A stretch of 14,749 nt of DNA from an uncultured Collinsella sp. (GTDB lineage Bacteria; Actinomycetota; Coriobacteriia; Coriobacteriales; Coriobacteriaceae), in the NCBI GenBank assembly GCA_900765185.1, contig CAAFQT010000021.1, positions 1-14,749 of the forward strand. Reading direction: 5' to 3'. Positions 4,106 to 10,660 of the stretch are shown here, piece after piece (within the stretch, counting starts at the first letter, position 1; every line of letters starts with the position of its first letter). The notes beneath the pieces were generated by a model. The model saw only the letters and a list, made by a program, of their open reading frames with translations, was not told where the DNA came from and searched no databases. The translations under genes and the position numbers were made by a program.

Positions 4106-5698
4106 TCACCCCCGGCTGCGGCTGGTGGCAGAAAGCCGGGAAGCGATGTACCAGCCCGCCCCGCCAGACCCCGCGACCGCGTCCGCGTAGCGAAGACCAG
4201 CCATCGAGCCGCTCCCCAGGCTGCCGAGGAACAGAACCTCGCGAATAGTTCCCTTCACGGTTTGGTCGTTAACGTTGACGTAGAAGTAATCTCCCGTGCC
4301 GGTCGTGGAGGAGCCGCCAACATCCTTTTCGAGGATTAGGCCGCACACCATCTGCAAGTTGAGCGTGTAGCCCTCTTTGAGCGGCATGCACGCCGCGGTT
4401 GCAACCACGCCGTCGGCAACAGCCCCCTTCTTCTCGTTGCGGCTGTCGGGGTTCACGGCGATTCCGAAGCCTGTTCCATCGCTCACGAACAGAGCGCAGC
4501 CCATGACTTCCCAAGCACCTGTTGCTGTCTCAACGCCGCCGATCTTGAACGGATGTTTGCCATCATTGGCAATCTGTCCATCCCCCACAAGCTCGTCGGT
4601 CGAGCCGGTGTTCCACGGCGAAGTTTGAACCCACGTATCAGTTGTAGTGGAGAACGCTTTTGCAACACGCATCAGCAGGGCAACGTTGCCGTCCGCAAGC
4701 GTCTCTTTGCCCTCAACTACCGCAGCATCGAACACGTCATAGGCGTTCGATGCGCCACGGTCGGGACAAGAAGCCGCGTTGCTGGTTCCGTACATGAGGG
4801 CGCATCCAACCGGCAGCGAAGCGGCGATTGAAGCGGCAACGACGATACGCGTTGTATTGCTCTCGGCAATCACAGGATGGAACTGTACGTTGAAGTTTGA
4901 GCAGCCTTGAAAATCCACCTGCGAGGACTTGTTAAGCGTCTTGGTGAGCTGGTGAAAGTTGATATACCACTGGTCGTAGGCGCTCATGCCGCCATAGCCC
5001 GTCGTGGCGCACTTTGTAATGTCTATAAGCGAATCGTGACTGATCGTGCGCGTCTCTACCGGCATACCCGAGATGGAGCGCGGGTTGTTATTCGAATCCA
5101 TAGATAGAGGGTATGACGGCGTAAGCATATACGGTCGCAGACTTCCATCAGGCAAGTATGCATCCGGGCACGCGACGGCACCGGTGAACTTCGTGTCGGA
5201 GACAGACCATAGGGCATCGCCGTTTTCAAGCGGCTCCCAAAGCTGCCACACCACAGGCGCAATCTCGTAGACGTTGTTCCCCTTACTGTTGTCGATGCGC
5301 GAGAAACCGTAATCCACCGAATCGATAGCGACAACCCACGGTGCGCCGTCGGGATCGGCACCCGCGTTCGCGGAGACGTGGAACCACGGCCCGCCCTCCA
5401 CATTACATGGGTCTACAGCTGGAGTGGTTGCGGTGGCGGCAACGAACTTTGTCGCAGCAAGACGCTTTGCCGCAGCGCTCACGGGAATCAGCGCCGTAGG
5501 GCTTCCAGCGGGAACACGCCATGTGTAAATAAGCCCGGTCTTATGCTTGTCCACCATTGCTTTGATTGCGCTGTTTTTGTATCGTCCGGTCGCTTCATCA
5601 CGCTCAAGAGCTTTCACGTCGGCAAGCTTGCCGATGGCTGTTGCGATGGACGCAAGGCCGTCTTTCAGCGCTTCATCTGTCGGAAAGTTATAGTCCAT
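4106..5698 (-). CDS. DGR-diversified tail-tip/receptor-binding protein with C-type-lectin-like C-terminus
   Basis: Predicted 530-residue structural protein, inferred to be a tail-fibre or tail-tip adhesin that contacts the host surface. The N-terminus (FPTDEALKDGLASIATAIGKLADV) resembles the short helical start of tail-attached proteins. Residues ~100-485 are a Gly/Asp/Thr-rich, probably beta-rich body including WFHVSANAGADPDGAPW (105-121). The last ~45 residues (VLFLGSLGS ... GWYIASRLS) have the GL.Y......W.I.SR pattern of DGR-variable C-type-lectin folds. Variable residues are 489, 493, 495, 496, 498, 499, 506, 508, 509, 510, 513, 515, 517 and 522. The ATG follows TAGGAG, 5 nt upstream, which overlaps the stop of the BppU-like gene. 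It is followed by TR and RT. The lectin fold is inferred from pattern only. Confidence 0.88.
   Translation of the reverse strand: MDYNFPTDEALKDGLASIATAIGKLADVKALERDEATGRYKNSAIKAMVDKHKTGLIYTWRVPAGSPTALIPVSAAAKRLAATKFVAATATTPAVDPCNVEGGPWFHVSANAGADPDGAPWVVAIDSVDYGFSRIDNSKGNNVYEIAPVVWQLWEPLENGDALWSVSDTKFTGAVACPDAYLPDGSLRPYMLTPSYPLSMDSNNNPRSISGMPVETRTISHDSLIDITKCATTGYGGMSAYDQWYINFHQLTKTLNKSSQVDFQGCSNFNVQFHPVIAESNTTRIVVAASIAASLPVGCALMYGTSNAASCPDRGASNAYDVFDAAVVEGKETLADGNVALLMRVAKAFSTTTDTWVQTSPWNTGSTDELVGDGQIANDGKHPFKIGGVETATGAWEVMGCALFVSDGTGFGIAVNPDSRNEKKGAVADGVVATAACMPLKEGYTLNLQMVCGLILEKDVGGSSTTGTGDYFYVNVNDQTVKGTIREVLFLGSLGSGSMAGLRYADAVAGSGGAGWYIASRLSATSRSRG
4111..4140 (-). other. Inverted repeat spanning the 3' end of the VR
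   Basis: cccggct (4111-4117) pairs with agccggg (4134-4140) across a 16-nt loop. One arm lies inside the GC-rich invariant end of the VR (the presumed IMH), the other in the last codons of the target gene. It could form a cruciform at the cDNA priming site; with 7 bp it may also be chance. Confidence 0.4.
4129..4238 (-). repeat. DGR variable repeat (VR), 3' end of the target gene
   Basis: Partner of the TR at 3912-4021, offset by 217 bp, no gaps. It encodes residues 488-523 of the target protein. Relative to TR it carries Q to L, N to S, R to G, N to S, T to S, K to M, N to D, N to V, T to A, R to G, R to G, N to G, N to Y and Q to L, in order. The invariant GC-rich stretch at 4135-4149 (coding strand acatcgcttcccggc) near the 3' end is the likely initiation-of-mutagenic-homology (IMH) segment. 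Two further differences lie just beyond it (CAA to CTT). Confidence 0.96.
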
Positions 5699-5706
5699 GC
5701 CAACTC

Positions 5707-6513
5707 CTAACTAACTGTCATATCGACGAGAACAGGGCGCGTGTCCCCGTTCTCGTCTGTGATTCGCTTGAAATAAAACTGTCTGTCTGCGCTCACGGAG
5801 CCGCGAGCTTCCTCAGCTGCCTTACGAGCGTCCGCAGCCGCCTGATCCGCGCTGTCCTTGGATGCTTTCGCCGCATTTGTAGCGGCATTCGCTGTATTGG
5901 TTGCGGTATCGGCGTTCGTTTTGGCTGTATTTGCCGCAGCCGCCGCGTCCGTGGCGCTCTTTGTCGCGGCGTTCGCCTTACTCGTCGCGGTGTTGGCCGC
6001 GTCCGTGGCGCTCTTGCAGATGTTGACCGCAGCGTTGGCGTTATTCAGCGCCTTGCCCGCGTCTGTGACGGCCTGTTCGCCCTTGGTGACGGCGGTTTCG
6101 GCGCGCTTTTCAAGCGCTTCGACTGCGTTGTCCCATGACTTCGCCGGAGTATTTCCCTCACGGGCGTCGCGCATGATGTCCAGCGCAAAACGCTCGGTCT
6201 GCACCGTCTGCGAGCCTTTCTTCAATTCGAAATAGGCTTCGTCGGTGTAGCCGGGAACGCTTGCGAGCTTGGATTCATCGCAAACGTAGGTGATCGTGTT
6301 GCCGCTGACCGTGGCGCTGCCACGGTAATAGTGGATTCGGTCGGGCAATCGGGCTACCAAATAGGCACTGTACCCTGACAAAGACAGCTCGCCGCCGTTG
6401 TCGTAGATAAGCGCCTTGATGGTTGTTCCGCCGCCCTCGCCCTGGGCGATTCGGATGCAGTTGTTGCCGCATCCGCGCTTGTCGATATCAAGCTCGATAG
6501 TCTGAGTGTTCAT
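5707..6513 (-). CDS. BppU-like baseplate upper protein
   Basis: Predicted 268-residue structural protein. Residues 1 to about 115 look like the BppU N-terminal domain (DUF2479) that anchors receptor-binding proteins to the baseplate: NTQTIELDIDK at the start, then GY.AYLVARLPDRIHYY and EAYFELKKGSQTVQTERFALDIM. Residues ~125-235 are an Ala/Thr/Asn/Lys-rich, low-complexity coiled coil (repeats of KSATDAAN, ANTAT, KANAAT), probably a trimeric stalk. The C-terminal ~30 residues (FYFKRITDENGDTRPVLVDM) may meet the next tail component. The start shares one base with the upstream stop (TAATG). Directly downstream lies the DGR target gene, so it probably carries that adhesin. Confidence 0.85.
   Translation of the reverse strand: MNTQTIELDIDKRGCGNNCIRIAQGEGGGTTIKALIYDNGGELSLSGYSAYLVARLPDRIHYYRGSATVSGNTITYVCDESKLASVPGYTDEAYFELKKGSQTVQTERFALDIMRDAREGNTPAKSWDNAVEALEKRAETAVTKGEQAVTDAGKALNNANAAVNICKSATDAANTATSKANAATKSATDAAAAANTAKTNADTATNTANAATNAAKASKDSADQAAADARKAAEEARGSVSADRQFYFKRITDENGDTRPVLVDMTVS
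5942..6015 (-). repeat. Short direct repeats in the coiled-coil part of the BppU-like gene
   Basis: The 20-mer gccgcgtccgtggcgctctt occurs at 5942-5961 and again at 5996-6015, a 54-bp (18-codon) period. Both copies encode KSATDAA. Looser copies surround them. Such repeats allow stalk length to change by recombination or slippage. Confidence 0.85.
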
Positions 6514-6983
6514 TACGCATCACCGTCGACCAGCATCCACTCGCACGCCAAAATCTCATTTCCTGTCATCTTTCCGATCGCGTCAGCATAGGCAATCTTG
6601 AACAGGTTGGGTCGATGCTTGATGTTTGCGTACATCTCGATTTCGCGGCAGAAAGCCTTGTGCTCGTCTGAACCGATGCGAAGCTGCGTGCGACCGGTGG
6701 GAAGCCCATCATCACCAAGTTCAGGTTCGCCGTACTGCGCGATAAGCTCATCACGGCGTTTTAGGTACTCAAGCGCCTCCGCACGCAACACCCTCGTATT
6801 ACGTGCGGCGGCATAGCCTACGATGTCGCGGCGGTCAAGAAGCGGCTCGAGCGCAATAAGCATCTGCTCCATCTGGGCATTGCTATATTCATCGGGGATG
6901 ATGTTCTCGATTTCGATGCTCTGCTTGCTTTCCGTAACGCTGGCACCGAGCGCGGTTGCCAGAGATTCGATTCCTTTATCCAT
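6513..6983 (-). CDS. Conserved phage tail-region protein, possibly DUF1617-like (156 aa)
   Basis: Predicted 156-residue soluble protein, mostly helical and charged, with no signal peptide or membrane segment. The middle part, RDELIAQYGEPELGDDGLPT, followed by HKAFCREIEMYANIKH, has the layout of DUF1617 proteins, which sit in the tail/baseplate region of Gram-positive siphophages and have no known function. The resemblance is by pattern only. The ATG at 6983 has AAGG close upstream and overlaps the preceding gene by 8 nt; the stop overlaps the BppU-like start by one base. The tight packing supports a real gene. Confidence 0.72.
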   Translation of the reverse strand: MDKGIESLATALGASVTESKQSIEIENIIPDEYSNAQMEQMLIALEPLLDRRDIVGYAAARNTRVLRAEALEYLKRRDELIAQYGEPELGDDGLPTGRTQLRIGSDEHKAFCREIEMYANIKHRPNLFKIAYADAIGKMTGNEILACEWMLVDGDA

Positions 6984-7164
6984 TGACCTTCACTTCCTCC
7001 ACAATCGGTGCCGAATCGTCAAGCGCGGCGATTTCCGCGGCAACGTCTGTGACGCTTTCCTCTACAGTCTTGTATATGGCATAGCCACTCGCAGCGTAGT
7101 AATCGAGCATGTGTGGTTGGACGTAAAACGAGAGTCCATCCTTCTCAACTCTGTACGTGGTCAT
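6976..7164 (-). CDS. Small tail-region protein of unknown function (62 aa)
   Basis: A 62-residue frame beginning MTTYRVEKDGLSFYVQPHML and ending EEVKVNG. The ATG at 7164 follows a strong AAGGAGGT five bases upstream, and that site overlaps the stop of the Tal gene, so a longer start (up to 7251) is unlikely. Sequence features: aromatic N-terminal half (YYAASGYAIYKTV), acidic C-terminal half. I do not recognise a family. Short proteins in this position between Tal and baseplate genes are usual in Gram-positive siphophages. It overlaps the next gene by 8 nt. Confidence 0.72.
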   Translation of the reverse strand: MTTYRVEKDGLSFYVQPHMLDYYAASGYAIYKTVEESVTDVAAEIAALDDSAPIVEEVKVNG

Positions 7165-7175
7165 TCCATACCTCC

Positions 7176-9935
7176 TTATAGCGACGTGATCATTAGTCCG
7201 TGGTCGAAAGTGATCGTCCAATTTGTCCAAGTCATAGACAGGTTTTGGCAAAGGCCGGACACGTTATACGTTCCGGTCAGTTGAAGATTTGTCCACGAGC
7301 TTTTCAGGTTCCCGACGAGCGTGACGCTGCCGCTCATGCCGGTCTTACAGGAGACGTACTCGCCACGGTCTTTGTATGCGCCGACGCCAATCCAGTCATC
7401 GGTGAGAAGACAGATACACCCTTTGCCAGCGAGACGCGCTCCATACACCCCGGACTTGGTGTTGTAGTTGTTGAATCCGACGTAGCCCGTAATGTCCTCA
7501 GCTGTGCCGCCGTATAGGTATCCGTTGGCCATTGCTGTGTAGCAGGTGCCGCTGCCGACGCTGAAACCGTCTGTACCTATGTAGAGACCAGAGGTGTTCG
7601 AATCGAGCGTGAGCTTATATCTATACAATTTGTTGTTATCGATTGATAGACCGCCGATGACGCCATAGGTCGTCTGGAAATAGCCACTCGTTAGATTCCA
7701 GTAGTTCTTCCCCTGACCGTCGCCGATTGTTCCGCTCTTGAGGTATGTCGCATTGACGTACAGCTCGCCTTTGGACATGTAGATGCCTTTGTTTGCTCCG
7801 TCGTTGGTGAGCCGATTGAAGATCTCTTGCTGTTTGAGGCTCTCGTCGAGCTTGTCGACAAGTTTCTCCGCATCGTTCTTAGCTACCTCTTGCGCAATCA
7901 TGCTCGTTGCCTGTCGCGCTACCGCCGAATAGACTGTTACCGCGGATGAGTAGCTTTCATATGCGTTCTTATAATCCGACATGGCGGCTTTCAGCGCCTC
8001 GGCTGTTGAGCAGTTTGTGACATCCGATATGGCCGACATCAGGACATCGAACGCTCCGCCCTCGCCGAACGCTTTGTTGTATCTCGGCTCTAAGACTTGC
8101 GCCTTGAACTGAACCTGCAAATTCTTGTTTGCCGACAGCGATTTGTATTGTGCAGATAGGTCTTCTTTATCTTTCTGCACGCTCTGGAGAATCTTATTTA
8201 CGGCAGCTTTCTCCGCCTCGGTGACGATGCCGTCTTTGGCGATGTCGTAAACCGTCTTGTCGAGGCTGCTTATCGTCTCGTCGAGTTCCTCATTCCTTGC
8301 CTGGAAGTCTTTCCCAAGGGTCTCGATGTCGTTGCCGTTCTGCGTCATTCCGCCGTGCAGGTCTTCGATAACGCCATCGACAGTCCAGCCGCCATCGCCG
8401 TATTTGGCATTTGGCGAAAGCTTGAATTCGCCTGTCTCCAAGTCCCAATAGTTCGCGCCCACCTCGTCGGTGAGCAAGCCCGCGCGGATGCGGTCTGCCC
8501 GCATCGTTCCGGCGTTAATGCAATCGGCGCTCACCTGTGCGCCGGTTATAAACGTTCGCCAATTCCATTGGCCGTCGCTTGTAAGATTTGCGGCAAGGCG
8601 AATTCCCATGCCGTTGATATTGACAGCCCACATTCCGGACGTTGCCTTGAGTGGGATACCAGTTACGGAATCCAGCGGCACGTTGGAGTAGATTGCGCCA
8701 AGCTCGAACGTCTCAACCTTGTACGTTCCGACGGCATTGAATGCCTTGTTGAGCGCCGCCATGAGCTGGTTGAGCCACGAGATGGACGTGCTTGCCGCCG
8801 CATCGTAGTTAGCCCGCTGGTTGCTGCCGCTCTTGAGCTGCTGCGCCATTGACTGAAAGATGTCGGCCAGATCATCGGTTAAGTTGCCGAACACCACCTT
8901 GGCATCGCCGGTCACCAAGTCGCGGGTCAGCTTCGAGACGCGCCCCTTGAGCCTGATTCCCGCAGCGGAGAAGCCCTTGTCGATGATCGCCACGCAATCG
9001 CCGGCGGCAACTCTCTCCCAATCTCGACCGAAAGCGTACAGGTCAATCACGCTTGCTTCGTATGAGACGGTCGGTGTTTTGGCTTGCTCAAGGTAGTCAT
9101 TCGTCTCGGCAAGGAGCTGCACCGCGTCCTCGCATTGCTCGTTAACGTAAACGTCCACGGCTGGCGCGATGCCGCCGTTGCCGTCGGGATGTCCCCAAAC
9201 CTCGGTCGCGGAGGTATCCTCGACGTAATTCTTGCCGCCGTTTATATCGCCGAAAGTCAAGCGCCGGCCAAAACCGCCGCCATCGGTCTCAACGCCCTTG
9301 CCGTAACCGTAAACGCGCGTCTTTGGATTCGCGCTGCCGGTCTTGCGCTTGATGCTTATGAGGTCTTTAGTCCACGTGAAGCGCTTGGGACTTTGCTGGT
9401 TTCCGCGTTTCGCGACCACGCGCACGTATCGGTGTGTGACCTGCACACCGTCGGTCTCGATGACGGTTTCAAGCTCGCCGCCCCATGTTTTGAGCAGGTC
9501 GCTCAAGCCCTCGCGGACTTTTACGTGATAGAAGGTATGCGAAGCGCTGCCTGGTTGGTCGCAGTTGCCGACTTCCCAACGTGTGCCAGCGAGTATTGAA
9601 TCGAGCGCCACAGCCACGCTGCCGGACGGTCGCTTGTCCTCTATATAGTCATCCCACGTCTCGTTGATTGAGTTGATGCACGTGACGCTGGTATATGGCT
9701 TGCCGCTGTCATCATGCAGCCGCTCGATTTCATCGACGATGTGTTCATGCACAACGCCTTGACGGTCAACCCAAACAAGGTACTCCCCCTTGCCTAAATC
9801 CTCGTCGCACCTGATCTTAAGCTCGTCGGTGCCGTCCGTGGCGTCCTCATGTGTCGCTGCGGTGTAGGTGAGCCGTCCGAGATTCGCACCGAAACGGCTG
9901 AAGCGGGTGAAGTTGACCTTCTTGGTTAAAGCCAT
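7176..9935 (-). CDS. Tail endopeptidase / tail-associated lysin protein (Tal-like, phage minor structural protein)
   Basis: Predicted 919-residue protein following Dit, the usual place of the Tal protein that closes the tail tube and starts baseplate assembly. Residues 1 to about 360 fit the prophage endopeptidase tail family (PF06605 / TIGR01665 N-terminal region): ELKIRCDEDLGKGEYLVWVD near the start and VSYEASVIDLYAFGRDWERV at ~289-308. After it come two copies of a NYW.L.TG.F motif (~496-504 and ~744-753), separated by a long helical segment (IAKDGIVTEAEKAAVNKILQ onward), and a Gly/Tyr/Thr-rich C-terminus, probably beta-structured. ATG at 9935 was chosen for GGGAGG just upstream; it overlaps the Dit gene by 10 nt. 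No obvious lytic domain is recognised, so lytic activity is not claimed. Confidence 0.85.
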   Translation of the reverse strand: MALTKKVNFTRFSRFGANLGRLTYTAATHEDATDGTDELKIRCDEDLGKGEYLVWVDRQGVVHEHIVDEIERLHDDSGKPYTSVTCINSINETWDDYIEDKRPSGSVAVALDSILAGTRWEVGNCDQPGSASHTFYHVKVREGLSDLLKTWGGELETVIETDGVQVTHRYVRVVAKRGNQQSPKRFTWTKDLISIKRKTGSANPKTRVYGYGKGVETDGGGFGRRLTFGDINGGKNYVEDTSATEVWGHPDGNGGIAPAVDVYVNEQCEDAVQLLAETNDYLEQAKTPTVSYEASVIDLYAFGRDWERVAAGDCVAIIDKGFSAAGIRLKGRVSKLTRDLVTGDAKVVFGNLTDDLADIFQSMAQQLKSGSNQRANYDAAASTSISWLNQLMAALNKAFNAVGTYKVETFELGAIYSNVPLDSVTGIPLKATSGMWAVNINGMGIRLAANLTSDGQWNWRTFITGAQVSADCINAGTMRADRIRAGLLTDEVGANYWDLETGEFKLSPNAKYGDGGWTVDGVIEDLHGGMTQNGNDIETLGKDFQARNEELDETISSLDKTVYDIAKDGIVTEAEKAAVNKILQSVQKDKEDLSAQYKSLSANKNLQVQFKAQVLEPRYNKAFGEGGAFDVLMSAISDVTNCSTAEALKAAMSDYKNAYESYSSAVTVYSAVARQATSMIAQEVAKNDAEKLVDKLDESLKQQEIFNRLTNDGANKGIYMSKGELYVNATYLKSGTIGDGQGKNYWNLTSGYFQTTYGVIGGLSIDNNKLYRYKLTLDSNTSGLYIGTDGFSVGSGTCYTAMANGYLYGGTAEDITGYVGFNNYNTKSGVYGARLAGKGCICLLTDDWIGVGAYKDRGEYVSCKTGMSGSVTLVGNLKSSWTNLQLTGTYNVSGLCQNLSMTWTNWTITFDHGLMITSL

Positions 9936-10660
9936 CTTTCCTCCCATTCCAGCACCGCAGAGCCGCAAGAAATCTTGATGTGCGCACGGTCATTGACTGT
10001 GAAAAAGTCGCTCATGATGTTGAGCTGAGCAACAGAGCCGTTAACGGTCACATGCTCTTTGTCGAAGTCCATGCGAACGACGCTCGAAGCTGTCAACGGC
10101 TGGACAACCTCGACGAACTCAGCGGTATCGGTGTTGGTGATGCGCCAAGAGCTGCAAGCTCCGGGCTTAGCTGTCACGGTAAGAGCGGCAGGCAGCGTGC
10201 CGCCGACAGCGAACGACGCCGCGCCGCTCACGTCCATCCGGCGATGCTGGCCGTAATAGTCGGGGTCGCCAATATGGAACGTAACGGTTGCCTGCGGGCA
10301 ATCGTCGGTGATCTCGTCAAGGTCGGTTGCGCCGCTAACGATTGCCATCAAATAACGCGTAGGGTCATCGGGCAGATAAAGCGGCGCAGGCTCGTCAGAC
10401 CAGAGCAGCGCCGCCAAATCATGCCGAACCTTCTCCACCTCTCGGCGATGCTCGGCACGAAGCTGCATATCAACTTGCAAATCATACCCAGATCGCTTCG
10501 CTCGCCTGAAATACTCGCCGCATCGTCCGGGTGCGTCCTCAAACTCAGCCGTGACGCTCGCCATTATCGGGCGGCGGATTCGGCATGAAACAAGCGAAGA
10601 CAGGTCGTGCCCGTTGAACACGATGCTATCGCTTTGGTTTCGCTTACGCTTAAGCTCCAA
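9926..10660 (-). CDS. Distal tail protein (Dit)
   Basis: Predicted 244-residue protein that should form the hexameric ring between tail tube and Tal/baseplate. The N-terminus SIVFNGHDLSSLVSCRIRRP matches the start of the siphophage tail component family (PF05709 / TIGR01633), followed by RYLMAIVSGATDLDEI and the VTFHIGDPDYYG loop that ends the ring domain; the second half is a beta-rich galectin-like region. It lies between tape measure and Tal genes, the conserved place. The start is TTG at 10660, supported by AAGGGGG six bases upstream and an 11-nt overlap with the tape measure gene; no ATG occurs in this part of the frame. Confidence 0.88.
   Translation of the reverse strand: MELKRKRNQSDSIVFNGHDLSSLVSCRIRRPIMASVTAEFEDAPGRCGEYFRRAKRSGYDLQVDMQLRAEHRREVEKVRHDLAALLWSDEPAPLYLPDDPTRYLMAIVSGATDLDEITDDCPQATVTFHIGDPDYYGQHRRMDVSGAASFAVGGTLPAALTVTAKPGACSSWRITNTDTAEFVEVVQPLTASSVVRMDFDKEHVTVNGSVAQLNIMSDFFTVNDRAHIKISCGSAVLEWEERWL

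Noticed and set aside
7176..7600. Second DGR variable repeat in the C-terminus of the Tal protein
   Set aside because: The aromatic, Gly-rich C-terminus invited comparison, but no match to the TR sequence was found there.
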